Shown one piece after another: positions 14,101 to 49,900 of a DNA stretch of 64,000 nt; position 1 is the first letter of the stretch, and every line of letters starts with the position of its first letter. A model generated the notes under the pieces. That model was given only the letters and a program-made list of their open reading frames with translations, had not been told where the DNA came from and made no database searches. Source of the stretch: Chrysomallon squamiferum (lineage: Eukaryota > Mollusca > Gastropoda > Neomphalida > Peltospiridae). The translations under genes and the position numbers were made by a program. The stretch covers positions 1,286,010 through 1,350,009 of the forward strand of contig CM022676.1 of assembly GCA_012295275.1 (NCBI GenBank). The letters run 5' to 3'.

Positions 14101-14771
14101 AGTACATAAAATATTGGATTGAAAAACAAATCCTTTGACTTGTATTTTATATACATACATGTATAAATACACACACACACATTTTTGTTATACATGTATA
14201 AATACACACACACACATTTTTGTTATTTATATAATTTTTATCAATTTTTTTTTTTTCTTAATTTCTTGTTTATTCATGAATGTCACAATGGGAAAATCTT
14301 TTTTAAGAATCTCCCAACCATTTCTTCAATTTTGAATCAACTTTTAGTTTCTTTTAGAATAAAAATGAAATGCTAAAATCACAACATTCTTTCATAGATG
14401 TATTTAAATTACTTAAATTAATTTAATTACTTGGCCAGTAATAATTTTGTATAATTATATTTACTAAGGTGCCAAATTTAAAAAAGAAATTTATTTAACT
14501 ATATATAAAAATCTAATTCTCTGATATTGTTAAAAAAATTTAAAAAAGAAAAAAAATATTAATAAAAAGTTTGTGTGATTCTACTGATGGGTATATAAAT
14601 GTATGTTTACAAAATAGTAAACAGAGTTAAAATTTATTTGAAAACATTTTGTTCTTTCAGGCTTTGTCAGAAAATCCAAACTTGGTTTTCGTCAAACCAA
14701 AATGGATCTATACGTGTCATGAGAAAAGCAAGATGGTTCCTCATCAGCCATATATAGTTGTACCTCAGTGA
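5136..14771 (+). CDS. XRCC1: XRCC1, DNA single-strand-break repair scaffold protein
   Basis: Nuclear scaffold of base-excision and single-strand-break repair. In known orthologues it binds DNA polymerase beta, poly(ADP-ribose), PNKP/aprataxin and DNA ligase III. Sixteen coding exons: 5136-5186, 5550-5642, 6105-6212, 6521-6679, 7077-7139, 7395-7518, 8182-8270, 9029-9158, 9468-9636, 10947-11060, 11625-11716, 11946-11999, 12529-12583, 13161-13448, 13834-13909, 14661-14771. All introns are GT-AG and phases agree, giving 591 aa (human about 633). The start MPEIKVQHIVSCSS matches the conserved N terminus. Residues 1-160 form the N-terminal domain; there is a basic stretch TKRKH near 230; BRCT1 spans about 288-368 (WIQDC); an acidic linker includes YGDSTDEDE at 469-477, resembling the CK2 sites that recruit FHA partners; BRCT2 spans about 500-591 (WIYTC). 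No frame damage is seen. The cysteine pairing with Cys12 in mammals (Cys20) is proline here. Confidence 0.95.
9690..10690. other. Less AT-rich island in XRCC1 intron 9, possible decayed element
   Basis: Intron 9 (9637-10946) contains two stretches, about 9690-9960 and 10320-10690, with codon-like composition unlike the surrounding AT-rich intron. The + strand has open frames at 9732-9956 and 10190-10513. The minus strand of the first stretch reads about 40 open codons including ADLAATADKLQANLSKAV. I recognise no protein family. Possibilities are a degraded transposon or an inserted pseudogene fragment. Confidence 0.35.
11051..11530 (+). repeat. Minisatellite spanning the XRCC1 exon 10 / intron 10 donor junction
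   Basis: The end of exon 10 and its donor (ggagaaa|gtaagttcaca) form the first unit of a tandem array with a period of about 40 bp. Later units read like gagtgagaatgttagttcac followed by aatctgtcatttacattgta. About nine to ten diverging copies run to about 11500. Several units keep a donor-like gagaaagttag. Confidence 0.75.
12170..12490. repeat. Minisatellite in XRCC1 intron 12
   Basis: About nine diverged copies of a unit of roughly 35 bp, containing tttaatattaccagtgtatt and tcctttcatgttttat, end about 40 bp before exon 13. The unit includes pyrimidine-rich sequence but not the exon itself. Confidence 0.65.
14130..14225. repeat. Short direct repeat in XRCC1 intron 15
   Basis: The stretch tacatgtataaatacacac with its following (CA)n and atttttgtta occurs twice, 35 bp apart. 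Surrounding intron 15 is otherwise TAA/CAA-type simple sequence and AT-rich DNA. Confidence 0.5.
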
Positions 14772-15413
14772 TGTAAACAGTTCATTTGAGATGTAACTGT
14801 GTGTCTGTGCGTCCAGTGTGAATCTAGACATAAACACACACACACACAGACATACACACAGAACACTGAACACTTTTCACACCAAGAAAATAGAAAGGTT
14901 AAGTAGAAATTTGGAAAAAGTAGATGAAGACAACATAAAACAAAAGTAACAGGATTTTTTGCATCCCCTGTTCCAAAAATAATAGATTTGGTCACTTTAT
15001 TGTGACATGTTTGAGTCATTAGGGAGGAAAAATGTTTGAGGTAATATTATTAATCTGTTTACAAGTAACTGTTTGTGTTATTTTTTTTTTACCTTAGAGA
15101 CAGACAGTGTAATTGCATTGCATAAGATATCAAATTAAATTCAAATAACGAAACTGAATATAATAAAACAGTTCTAACCCTCAGAATTATTAATTTTTTT
15201 TCATACATTTTTGAAAATGGATATAACTTAAAATCTTTATAAAGTAATAAAAAGATTAAGTGGTGCGTTTTAACACTGAAATTAAAAAAATTTAAAAACT
15301 TACAATCACAAACACAATCTTCATTCATGCACATCATCACTGAGTTTACCTGTGCAGAGTTTTACAGTGTTTTTTGTTTTTGTTTTTTACCATATGCCAC
15401 AGAAGTCAAGAAA

Positions 15414-15490
15414 AATAAAGTCAAGCTGGTACACAGCACGTTTTACATGAAACAAATTATTGAGAGGTAACTCAGTGATTCTGAAATAAA
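15414..15490 (+). terminator. Candidate XRCC1 polyadenylation signals
   Basis: AATAAA hexamers at 15414-15419 and 15485-15490 lie about 640-720 bp after the XRCC1 stop codon. They are the first canonical hexamers in the 3' flank that precede a drop back to simple AT-rich DNA. Which one is used cannot be decided from sequence. Confidence 0.4.
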
Positions 15491-16069
15491 AGAATATTGC
15501 TACGTAAAAAGTTGTCAGTTGTTATGTATTTATCCAACTTGTTAAAACCCATTAATGGAAATTATAAATATTCAGTTTATTAATTTATTAATTTTCTAAA
15601 TATAAATATTTAATATTTACTTACTCAGTGTCAAAGTTTCATATTTCTGCACGTTTCTTTACCCACTTCTTTTTAGTTTAACAAAAACAAATTATTATTT
15701 TTTTTTTTTTTTAAATATCATGGTTATTTATCTTTAACATTATTATATTTATGGAGAGGGAGTTAATGTAATAAGAATACGATTAATATCGTAATACCAA
15801 CACTTAGAAAATGTTTATTCAAATGTTTCTTATTTGAACAAAACACACAGCAAGATTAAAAACCTCTTCAAGAAAGTTTAACATTTAAATGATCTACTTA
15901 GTTGTAACATGAATAAAATATAATGCACTAAACAAAATAGATATTTTGTACACAATTATTCAACATATTTTGAACATCGTAACAACAATGAAACATCTGG
16001 CTAAATGCCAGTAACTCCATTGGTATCTTGACATAGACATTATTTTCTGTTGATAGACCCCAGTACTAC

Positions 16070-16350
16070 AATTTTTTAGAGGGATTCTTGGAAAACTGTT
16101 TCTTATCCTTGTTTAGTTCATGATCATTTTGGTCTGCCTTTGCCACTGTTTTCCTCCATGTGTTATCTCTTTCTTGCACTTTGGGCCACTTGAAAAATTT
16201 CACTTACTAAATGATTTAGAGTTTTCCATCCCCAGGATATAAAAGGAATAAAATAACTATTCCAAATTACTTTCTTGTTAGTTAGAGTGAAATATTCATG
16301 TATATGGATATGTTCACTAGCTGGCTTTGGGCTTGGGCATGGGATATACA
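16070..16350 (-). other. Possible decayed coding fragment, minus strand
   Basis: On the minus strand, two overlapping frames read VSEIFQVAQSARKR and RDNTWRKTVAKADQNDHELN without stops over about 20 and 34 codons. The second resembles the kind of basic tail seen at the end of non-LTR retrotransposon ORFs, but the match is too short to assign. A relic of a LINE or another gene is possible. Confidence 0.2.
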
Positions 16351-17119
16351 CAGTCGTAAAGTACTAATCTAATCTATCTATCTATCTATCTATCTATGTA
16401 TATATTTTTATATTCATCTATATACATTTATAACCATTTTATAACAATTTGCTTCTCATATTTCATTTCAGTATAGGTTTTGTAAGAAACTATTAGTTGA
16501 ACTGAATATAAATGATGAATTTGTTATAATAAATTATAAATAAACCGCACCTTTGACAACTGTAAAAACCTGGCAATACCACGAGACATCAAAAATAAAT
16601 AATTAAATAAATAAAATAATAATAATAATAATAAATTAATAATTAAATAAATAATTGGAAAAAAAAAAAGTCATTCATTTTCTTTTTTCTTCTTCCACAT
16701 TTTTACTTTTTTTGAACTAAAAATACCACGTATTCATGCATTTCTTATTTCAAAATTCGATAAAAATTTTGAGAGTCAAATTTATGTTTAAAGACTGCCA
16801 TTGACAAATGTGTTTTGTTCCAAAAATAATATTGCGCAACAATCTACATTAACAAAAATATATTTACTTTTGAAATATTAAATTAATAAAAACAACCCCA
16901 AAACCCCCCAAAAAACAACAACCAAGGAATGACTTAAGACAGAGAAGATAATAAAATAAAAATGAAATAATAAAAAAAAATAATAATCATAACAAATCAA
17001 ATCTGTCAATAAATAATACATTCACTAATTCTTTCTTTCTTTTTGTTCTTCCTTTCTTTCTGTCTTTCTTTCTTTCTTTCTTCATTTATTTATTTATCGT
17101 TGTGCATTTTGTTATTCTG

Positions 17120-17300
17120 TAAGACAAATGGAGAAGCTCCGGGTATTTATGGGCTGGTGCTAAAGTTTGGTTCATAATCTGATGAAACCAGGTATAGGCC
17201 TACCACCCATAAAGCCAGACTCAGCTGAGTGCCAGCTGTGATTACAAAGACGTTTGTCTGTGTTCTGGAATTCCTGTTATACTGGCCGAAGTAGAGGTAA
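17120..17300. other. GC-richer island with hairpin potential
   Basis: The segment stands out from its AT-rich surroundings. ggtatttatgggctgg and a downstream stretch whose reverse complement is ggctttatgggtgg could form an imperfect hairpin. The island ends in gaagtagag|gtaagg, a good splice-donor match, so it could be a repeat of the SINE or MITE kind or an untranslated first exon of the downstream gene. No coding frame is supported. Confidence 0.3.
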
Positions 17301-18578
17301 GGATAAAAAAATAATAATAATTAAAAAAAAGTACACAAAATAAAAACAACAACATTATATACTAAACTATATCAATAATTATTATCATAAATATTATTAA
17401 ATAATTGAATACAAACTACTTACTACTACTACTACTACTATTACTACTACTACTAATAATAATAATAACAAAATAAATACATAAATAATCATACGAAAAA
17501 ATAATAAAAGAAATACATGTATATTCAAGATTCATTTGATTTTACTGCAGCATATTGTTGAAAAAATAAAAAAATAAAACTCAAAATATATGCTGGAAAA
17601 ATTTAATATTAATTATTTCGTTATGCAAATGGCCATAATGTATTCACAAAAGTCATAAGTTCTGAAAAACTGAAACTTCTTGCTGACTTATACTGTTTTC
17701 TTAATACTTTGACATCAACATGTATAACATAATTTCAAAATTACAAACTACCCCAAAATAGGAAGATTAAGCCCCACAAATTATATGCATCAAACTAGCA
17801 TTCATTTTTCATTTTGCTTTATTTATAATGCCAGTAACATCAGTTCAAATAATATGGAATATAAATATTTTTTGAAACTAATGAGCCAAAATTTCTATTC
17901 AAAGTAATATGCTATGTTAATGTAAGGTCTGTTACAAAAGTGTCTAAAAGTGTATATGAGAAGAAAATCTGAAGGGCTCTAACTATATTCTTTCTAATTG
18001 TATTACTACTAGTCAAGGCAGTTACAAAAATATATCAGTGAGTCGTCAAAGACAGGAAAGAGCTAATCCACGTTAAGGACTGGAATGTTGCTCAGTACAG
18101 TTCATGATAATGAATTCTTTCCTTGACAGGTAAAGTATATTCATGATGGGATGTAGGAAGCGACCATTATCACCGAGCAGGAACCTCGTGTCTTTCTATA
18201 TTTGAAAAAATGAAGTAACCGCCACCCATCAAAACCAGTGAAAAAAATGGAGGAATCGCATTTTCCCCCCGATTTCTTTTAACAGTAGATTTCAATACAT
18301 GGACACAGTAATCCTAAATATGAAAGAAAAAAGTATATTTAAAATCAGGCTTGTCCCTACCCATCTGTTAAATTGAATGAATGAATATCACACATTTATA
18401 TTAACGGACAAAATATAACATTTGTCTCATACAATTATAAAATAATTTTCATTAAGCTATCGTCAATATATTTATTGTGTAATTTAAAGGTTTAAGACAA
18501 TTTTGAAATAAACTGTCCGTTTGATGTAATAATTGTCACAAAGGATTTCATACTTAAAACACGACCTAAGAATTGTAT

Positions 18579-18579
18579 C

Positions 18580-18640
<61 letters not shown>

Positions 18641-18672
18641 TTAATAATAATAAATAAATAAATAAATAAATA
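18579..18672. repeat. Long AAT microsatellite
   Basis: An uninterrupted (AAT)n run of about 60 bp, then short variants and a (AAAT)n run. Simple sequence of this kind recurs throughout the window. Confidence 0.9.
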
Positions 18673-18839
18673 AGAAATGTATTTTTAATTATGTTTTTTT
18701 TTATTATTTATATTTATTATTATTTTTTATTATTATTATTTTTTTTTTCTGATGGATAACTATTTTTATTATTATTATTAATTTTTTTTCTTCAGGATAC
18801 CGTCCAATACATTGAGCATCTTATCAGTCACATGAATTT

Positions 18840-19067
18840 ACAGGTTCAAGGCCACACGAAACAAATAGCTACAAAGACTAAAACTGCATTTCGTGCCGGT
18901 GTCGGCGCTGGTTTCTGAATCGTGTCGATATCGTTTCATGTTCTTATATTTAGAATGCGATTTGTTTATGTCGCTGTCATTTCGGTGCTTTGCGGTCTCG
19001 GGTGACTGAATTTACACCTTTATTGTTCAAGGGAAATAACTACAGATGGGAACGCGCTGAACATAAA
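18840..19067 (+). promoter_or_regulatory. Putative promoter and 5' leader of the ABCC1-type gene
   Basis: Between the simple repeats at 18780 and the start codon the sequence is relatively rich in CpG (for example gtgccggtgtcggcgctggt near 18893). It contains no ATG in frame with the gene and no obvious TATA box. This matches a CpG-containing promoter or leader, inferred only from composition and position. Confidence 0.35.
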
Positions 19068-41357
<22,290 letters not shown>

Positions 41358-43293
41358 GAAATGAAAACAAATCACTAGGAGGTTTTTTCTGACTTATTTT
41401 CTTTAGGAATGTTCACTTATAGTGGAAGAAATAATATTATTATATTCTTTAGGAAAGTTTGCTTATAACAGGCGTAATATACTTAATTATCAGAGCAAAC
41501 TCATTTTTACAAATATATTTCAGATTATTACTATAAAGCTATACACATTTTATACTGGCTTTTTTTTATAGATACTTATTACCTTTTTTCATATTATCCA
41601 GATATATGAAGATGTATATATATACTTTTTATTTTTTCAATATCAGGTTTCTATTTAAAAATAAATAGAATGAAAAAAGTATTCACTTTCACAAATTTAG
41701 AGATTTATTTTTGATTGTTATCTAGTAAAAAAATTATTTTGGAAATATTTGCAAATGATCTGCAGGATTAATTGTGAAAACCATGAAAAATTGTTAGACA
41801 TAATTATTGGTATTAATGAATTTGGCAGAAGAATCGGTATTAATGAATTTTGAAAAGCCATAGAAAGTGAAAATATTTCCAGTAATGTTAAATGTAACAA
41901 GAAAAACAGAATATTGGTTTAATATTTCTGGTAAAGTCACTTATGACAGATTAGTAGTCAGCACAACCTAAAAAGATAGAAACGACATCTTCAAAACCAA
42001 TGTGTAATTGTCATTCAAGTTTCAGTATAGCTCATTCTTTGTTCTTAGGTTCAAAATTATTCTTGGGCAATTTTGTTACATGGCATAGATAATTTGTTTG
42101 TGTTGCATAAAACAAAAAGCTACATACAATAATGTAAATAATATAGCAGAGATATTTAGCAAAAGAAATTTTCATTTATTAAAAAAGTTTTTTTTTTAGA
42201 TTTGTATTTTGAAATATTAAACATTATTATAAAGATTTTATGAAACTGCACCTCTTAAAAAAAAAATATTATTAAATATAAAATCAGATGGAAAGAATAT
42301 TTTTTGCATCAGTAAAGAAACATGGACTACAAAGAATGTTAGAAAATATATTTTTGGCTCTATGTCATGATGTTGTCTACTTATTAATTATGTATGTTGT
42401 TATTTATTACACATGCATGTAGTATAATAAGTTTTGTAATTTGGAAATTTTTAAGTTGATATAATTTAACTTTATAATCTAGCAACTTTGTGATTTGATA
42501 GAATTTACAGATTTTTTAAATTATAAACTCTTCTTACTTTGTCAGTAAAATAAAATATTTTGTATATCTGCATATTCATTGGTTGTAAAATGTTATTTAT
42601 TTGTATATATCAAGTGATAGAATTTTGTTATTGTTTATTTTCTTCTGCTTCTGTATTGAAAACTATTGTATTTGTTTGAGGACTTTCACTTAACTGTTTT
42701 GTGTTGGTGTGTGTATCTGTGTATATCAATATCAAAGTGAATATGTGTCTGTGTGTGTGGATGTCACTGTGTCAATGTCAATGTGTTCGTAAAATTGTTT
42801 TGTAATTTAGATTTGTAAGTTTCCATTTGCCGTCCAATTATAAATTATCATCTGTAAATTTTGTTAGATAACACATTATTAAATACCAGCTGAAGATCTA
42901 TTACCTAAAGTCATATAATCTTAGAAAGAAAGAAGAGCACACAATACTGAATCATCATTCTCCTGTACAGTATTTTCCAGCTATACTTAACTGCCTTTAT
43001 TCAATGGCTAAATCTAGATTTTTCAACATAATATATATATAACATTTTTTATTGTTTAAAAAAAAAAAAAAAATGAATTAAATTTTACAGTAACATTATG
43101 TGAAAGTTTCTGTAATATAGTTTTTCTTCTTATTATATAATAATTATTTACAAATATTAATATTTAAATCTGTCGGTCCTTATCAAATAACTTGAAACAG
43201 GTGAATAAATGGTGTCAGGTGAATCATTTACTCTTTTTATTTTTATAAAGCTTTTAATTTCCTTTTTTCCTTCAGCCTTCTTTTTTTTCTTTC

Positions 43294-43339
<46 letters not shown>

Positions 43340-43711
43340 TAAGTAATTTTCATTTACATTTATTAAAAACAAAAAAGAAAATAATATAGAATTTGAATTG
43401 TTATTGTTTAGTGCAATGTTACTTTTCATCTGTTAATTGTTGTTTTTTGAATTTTTTTTTTTTTTCATTTTCCTTGAAAGTTTGCATGCCAGGCTGTAGA
43501 AATGAGTGTATTAGAAAAATCATTAGATAATATGTAGATCTTTTCTTTAATGTTATATGTAACAGATTAATTATGTACTGAGATGATGTTTCTTTATTTA
43601 CTTATTTATTTTACTTTAATTATTTAAAAAAACAATTATATATATATTTTTATTATTATTAATTTTATTATTATCATTATTATTATTATAAATTGTTTAT
43701 TATTATTATAA

Positions 43712-43745
<34 letters not shown>

Positions 43746-44419
43746 GTATCATCATTGTTTTTTAAAGGATGTTAAAGGATCACTCTGTTACAGTTTTGTT
43801 AGTATAAACTGATTTTTGTCATTTTTATATTTAATATATTCTAGCTCAGGTTTGTTTTTATTACTTGTAAAATTAGATTCGTTTTTGTTATATTTTTAAG
43901 TAATTAGTTAATAAAAATATTCTGATATAACTATCCTAGTTTTTATTACTCATATTTACAGTTATTATAAAACATTAGTTATATTTGTGCTGGTAAAATT
44001 AATAAATTCTTTGGTTATTTTTTCTTTTTTGTTTAATTATAATTTTTTTTCTTTTTCTTTTTTCTTCTTTTTTTAGTGGGGTGATGAGCTCATACATTTA
44101 AAAAAAAAAAAAAAAAAAAAATGTAGTAATTAAATGAACATAATATAGATAAAATAAATTAACAACAAACATTTTATACACCTATTCAATAATTGTCTAC
44201 ATTGTGTTTTAAATTCATACTGAAAGTTGTTTGCTGTTAATAGTGAGGATGTTTGATAGATTACCACTGTATCAGGATACTGGTTTATAGATGCATTTAT
44301 CCAGACATACTCTCTGATTACCAAACCTGGGTGGGAACACCTGGAAGTGTAAACTCTGTATCCATGTACTTATCAGCAATTTTCACCTAATAACAAAATG
44401 AATGTAATTATATTTAATT
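41358..44419. other. 3' flank of the transporter gene and AT-rich intergenic DNA
   Basis: Probable 3' UTR and downstream sequence. AATAAA hexamers occur at several places, including about 41660 and 42549, so the cleavage site cannot be fixed. Further on are ATT runs (43299-43340, 43700-43745), a poly(A) run at 44099-44120 and no supported coding region. Confidence 0.6.
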
Positions 44420-45248
44420 CAGGGTTCGTACATGTTAAAATTATGTTTTATTCTTGGAATGGACAAGACTATGATGATATGTAAGGAAGATTGCCAAAAA
44501 TATGAATACGATCGCGTCACAAAAGGTGGTCGTGTTCTTTTCTTATTTATTTAAGAACCCATACCTTTAAATTGCCAAAAATCATATCGGAGGGGGTGGT
44601 TGATTTATGAATTTTATTTTCAATTTCAAAGAATATATCCAGCAGATTGCATTAAAAACTTGAAATCATAACTGGTTGGAACAGCTGATTGTCCTTGCAT
44701 TAAATCATTAATTATGTGGAAGGTCACCGTGTGCATGTTGATACCAGAAGTATTGTAATCACTTACACTGACTACTTAGCGCTATCACAAGAAGTCTGCT
44801 CTGTCATTCTGGTAGAGGTTTTCAACAAGTATCACCTGTCGTGGACAGTTAAACAGATTTAAAACACTGGAATACCGGAAACGAAATACAGTTATTTTTA
44901 GCAATACGCGCCTCCCGCGTGTCTGGGTGATGCAAGACGTCACGTGACACCGATAAGAGCATCTTAGTTGTGCTAGTGCTTTTACCGCCTGCTTGTTTAA
45001 ATGCATACATTTTTTTCACGAGATTACTGAATATAGCAACAATAAATTGTACCAGTACTCTTTGTTTGCAATATTGGTGAAACAAGCCAATTTTTCATAC
45101 ATTTATTTACGGCAAGGACATAATTTTCCATAACTTTTCCAAAGCCAAGGTAACAAAACCTGATTTTCCAAAAGTTTTAAGGTGCTGGAAAACACTGTGA
45201 TGAATTTCCAAAACTGTCCAAGACTTTCCAAAACTCGTACGAACCTTG
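44420..45248. mobile_element. 829-bp MITE-like element with target-site duplication
   Basis: Begins cagggttcgtacatg and ends actcgtacgaaccttg; the last 12 bp reverse-complement to caaggttcgtac, giving a short terminal inverted repeat. The 6-bp sequence ttaatt flanks it on both sides (44414-44419 and 45249-45254). Subterminal ccaaaactgtccaagacttt and related motifs repeat near the right end. The interior is less AT-rich and has no intact transposase. CAGGG-type ends recall hAT elements, but a 6-bp duplication is not the usual 8 bp, so the superfamily stays open. Confidence 0.7.
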
Positions 45249-45401
45249 TTAATTATTTATTGTTGTTGTTGTTGTTATCAAATCAGATAAAAACCCATTC
45301 AAATCATCTAAATAAAATTAGATTGGAAGTTACTAGGTAATTAACAGAGGATTAATTTTAGAAGTAATAGTTGTTATTACTGTTGTTATAGCTGTAGTAC
45401 C

Positions 45402-45442
<41 letters not shown>

Positions 45443-45509
45443 GTGGTGGTAGTTGTTGAGGTAAAACGGGCAATGTTTTTTAATGTTTTCCCTCTAGTTA
45501 TGTCCCAGA

Positions 45510-46926
45510 TAATAATAATAATAAGAAGAAGAAGAAGAAGAAGAACTGTTTTTAAAAATAATAAATTGACACATAACTGTATGTCAAACTTCACCAGGCT
45601 ATGTCATACGTATGAAAGTATTATATATAATAACAACATAAATAATATATATAATACCAGCAGTTCTGCAGTGATAACAGCAGCAACAACCACAATATTT
45701 TTATTTATTTAATTCTTTCTTTCTTTATTTCTTTATTTACACAGCAGTGGACATTTTCTGATTGTTATGCTCTTCTTTCAACTACTTCCTGATTTCACTG
45801 ACTCATTATTCTAAGAATAGGTTTTACCTCACCAGTCTGATTAGTAATAACAGTAACAACAACAATAATTACAGTAATAATAATAACTGGTAATAGTAGT
45901 GGTAGTAGCAGTAGTTGTTTTTGTTGTATTGTTCTAGAGTAGAAATCGCTAAAACAGGGAATTTTTAAAATGTGAAGATGAATATCCGATTCGTTTTAAA
46001 TACAATTTGCTAAGTCCTTGCTGTTTGTGAACTAATTTCCGATTGCTTTTGATATACAACATAAATAGACAAACATTACTGACAACTGTTCTTAATGATT
46101 AAATGACAACGACAATAATCTGAGAAAACTCAGCCCATGTATTCTTTTTTTCAGTAGGTTTGTGTTAAATTAGATTCCAACACTAGACACTCAGTTATTA
46201 CAGTTTTAAATGCACTGTATTCACAGCATGCCTGCACATATTTACTTTAAACAGACCGGCTAAAACTAATAAGACACGAGACGTATAAAATTACAGCCTG
46301 TAATGAGTGGTTCACTGGACACATTAATAGATTAACTACATCTTCATCAGTTACCAACAATTCCTTGAAAACCAGGACGTTTTGTTTGTACCGTAATGTC
46401 ATAAACTATCTGAATGCAAACAAACTGATGTTCTGCAATCTGTTAAAGATTATTTTAGTAAATATATATATTTATTAATCCTTTTGTAATAAATTAAAAT
46501 TATACTGATACCCACTGACTGAATATTTCTGGAAAACACTGAGTGACTGGCAGTGACAGTCAGAAATATGTTTGAAATTAGGCACAATACAGAATGAATG
46601 TATTTACACAATTATATCAGTAACACATATAAAATTGTAAATACTGAATATTAATATTTATTATAATTTCTTACCCTCTAAAATTGGAAATACTGAATAT
46701 TAATATTTATTAAATTTTTTCCCTCTAAAATATCACTGTTAATATACAATTTCTGATATATATTCGTGTAAAGAAAATGTTCAAATAACAAACTACACCA
46801 AAGTCGCTTAGTTATATTATCGAATCTTTATTTGAAAGCGTTGATCATTTGCAGAAACAATGTAACGAAATAAAATAGATACTGCGAATCAAAAATTCAC
46901 AAAGCTTGTATTTATAATAATAATAA

Positions 46927-46957
<31 letters not shown>

Positions 46958-49900
46958 AAAAGAAGAACTGCTTTTAAAAATAATAACTTAAAAATTGCCA
47001 CATAACTGGATGTCAAACTTCACCAGGCTATGTCATACGTATGAAAGTATTATATATAATAACAACATAAATAATATATATAATACCAGCAGTTCTGCAG
47101 TGATAACAGCAGCAACAACCACAATATTTTTTTTATTTATTTAATTCTTTCTTTCTTTATTTCTTTATTTACACAGCAGTGGACATTTTCTGATTGTTAT
47201 GCTCTTCTTTCAACTACTTCCTGATTTCACTGACTCATTATTCTAAGAATAGGTTTTACCTCACCAGTCTGATTAGTAATAACAGTAACAACAACAATAA
47301 TTACAGTAATAATAATAACTGGTAATAGTAGTGGTAGTAGCAGTAGTTGTTTTTGTTGTATTGTTCTAGAGTAGAAATCGCTAAAACAGGGAATTTTTAA
47401 AATGTGAAGATGAATATCCGATTCGTTTTAAATACAATTTGCTAAGTCCTTGCTGTTTGTGAACTAATTTCCGATTGCTTTTGATATACAACATAAATAG
47501 ACAAACATTACTGACAACTGTTCTTAATGATTAAATGACAACGACAATAATCTGAGAAAACTCAGCCCATGTATTCTTTTCAGTAGGTTTGTGTTAAATT
47601 AGATTCCAACACTAGACACTCAGTTATTACAGTTTTAAATGCACTGTATTCACAGCATGCCTGCACATATTTACTTTAAACAGACCGGCTAAAACTAATA
47701 AGACACGAGACGTATAAAATTACAGCCTGTAATGAGTGGTTCACTGGACACATTAATAGATTAACTACATCTTCATCAGTTACCAACAATTCCTTGAAAA
47801 CCAGGACGTTTTGTTTGTACCGTAATGTCATAAACTATCTGAATGCAAACAAACTGATGTTCCGCAATCTGTTAAAGATTATTTTAGTAAATATATATAT
47901 TTATTAATCCTTTTGTAATAAATTAAAATTATACTGATACCCACTGACTGAATATTTCTGAAAACACTGAGTGACTGGCAGTGACAGTCAGAAATATGTT
48001 TGAAATTAGGCACAATACAGAATGAATGTATTTACACAATTATATCAGTAACACATATAAAATTGTAAATACTGAATATTAATATTTATTATAATTTCTT
48101 ACCCTCTAAAATTGGAAATACTGAATATTAATATTTATTAAATTTTTTCCCTCTAAAATATCACTGTTAATATACAATTTCTGATATATATTCGTGTAAA
48201 GAAAATGTTCAAATAACAAACTACACCAAAGTCGCTTAGTTATATTATCGAATCTTTATTTGAAAGCGTTGATCATTTGCAGAAACAATGTAACGAAATA
48301 AAATAGATACTGCGAATCAAAAATTCACAAAGCTTGTATTTATAATAATAATAATAATAAGAAGAAGAAGAAGAAGAAGAAGAAAAGAAGAACTGCTTTT
48401 AAAAATAATAACTTAAAAATTGCCACATAACTGGATGTCAAACTTCACCAGGCTATGTCATACGTATGAAAGTATTATATATAATAACAACATAAATAAT
48501 ATATATAATACCAGCAGTTCTGCAGTGATAACAGCAGCAACAACCACAATATTTTTATTTATTTAATTCTTTCTTTCTTTATTTCTTTATTTACACAGCA
48601 GTGGACATTTTCTGATTGTTATGCTCTTCTTTCAACTACTTCCTGATTTCACTGACTCATTATTCTAAGAATAGGTTTTACCTCACCAGTCTGATTAGTA
48701 ATAACAGTAACAACAACAATAATTACAGTAATAATAATAACTGGTAATAGTAGTGGTAGTAGCAGTAGTTGTTTTTGTTGTATTGTTCTAGAGTAGAAAT
48801 CGCTAAAACAGGGAATTTTTAAAATGTGAAGATGAATATCCGATTCGTTTTAAATACAATTTGCTAAGTCCTTGCTGTTTGTGAACTAATTTCCGATTGC
48901 TTTTGATATACAACATAAATAGACAAACATTACTGACAACTGTTCTTAATGATTAAATGACAACGACAATAATCTGAGAAAACTCAGCCCATGTATTCTT
49001 TTCAGTAGGTTTGTGTTAAATTAGATTCCAACACTAGACACTCAGTTATTACAGTTTTAAATGCACTGTATTCACAGCATGCCTGCACATATTTACTTTT
49101 AAACAGACCGGCTAAAACTAATAAGACACGAGACGTATAAAATTACAGCCTGTAATGAGTGGTTCACTGGACACATTAATAGATTAACTACATCTTCATC
49201 AGTTACCAACAATTCCTTGAAAACCAGGACGTTTTGTTTGTACCGTAATGTCATAAACTATCTGAATGCAAACAAACTGATGTTCCGCAATCTGTTAAAG
49301 ATTATTTTAGTAAATATATATATTTATTAATCCTTTTGTAATAAATTAAAATTATACTGATACCCACTGACTGAATATTTCTGGAAAACACTGAGTGACT
49401 GGCAGTGACAGTCAGAAATATGTTTGAAATTAGGCACAATACAGAATGAATGTATTTACACAATTATATCAGTAACACATATAAAATTGTAAATACTGAA
49501 TATTAATATTTATTATAATTTCTTACCCTCTAAAATTGGAAATACTGAATATTAATATTTATTAAATTTTTCCCTCTAAAATATCACTGTTAATATACAA
49601 TTTCTGATATATATTCGTGTAAAGAAAATGTTCAAATAACAAACTACACCAAAGTCGCTTAGTTATATTATCGAATCTTTATTTGAAAGCGTTGATCATT
49701 TGCAGAAACAATGTAACGAAATAAAATAGATACTGCGAATCAAAAATTCACAAAGCTTGTATTTATAATAATAATAATAAGAAGAAGAAGAAGAAGAAGA
49801 AGAAGAAAAGAAGAACTGCTTTTAAAAATAATAACTTAAAAATTGCCACATAACTGGATGTCAAACTTCACCAGGCTATGTCATACGTATGAAAGTATTA

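Larger units (their letters stand above)
15500..18780. other. Intergenic spacer between XRCC1 and the ABCC1-type gene
   Basis: Mostly AT-rich sequence with TAA, ACT and CTTT runs. Exceptions are a stretch at about 16080-16350 and a GC-richer island at 17120-17300, listed separately, and an unassigned more complex stretch at about 18000-18300. No gene is supported. Confidence 0.6.

Noticed and set aside
13863-14213. Minus-strand open frames rich in Val, Ile, Cys and Tyr in XRCC1 intron 15
   Set aside because: They are products of intronic CAA/TAA/CA simple repeats and overlap the XRCC1 exon on the opposite strand.
18990-19067. Extended N terminus for the transporter beginning upstream of 19068
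   Set aside because: The upstream open stretch has no ATG. The ATG at 19068 joins in phase 0 to exon 2 and gives the FCGG-type N terminus expected of ABCC1/ABCC3.
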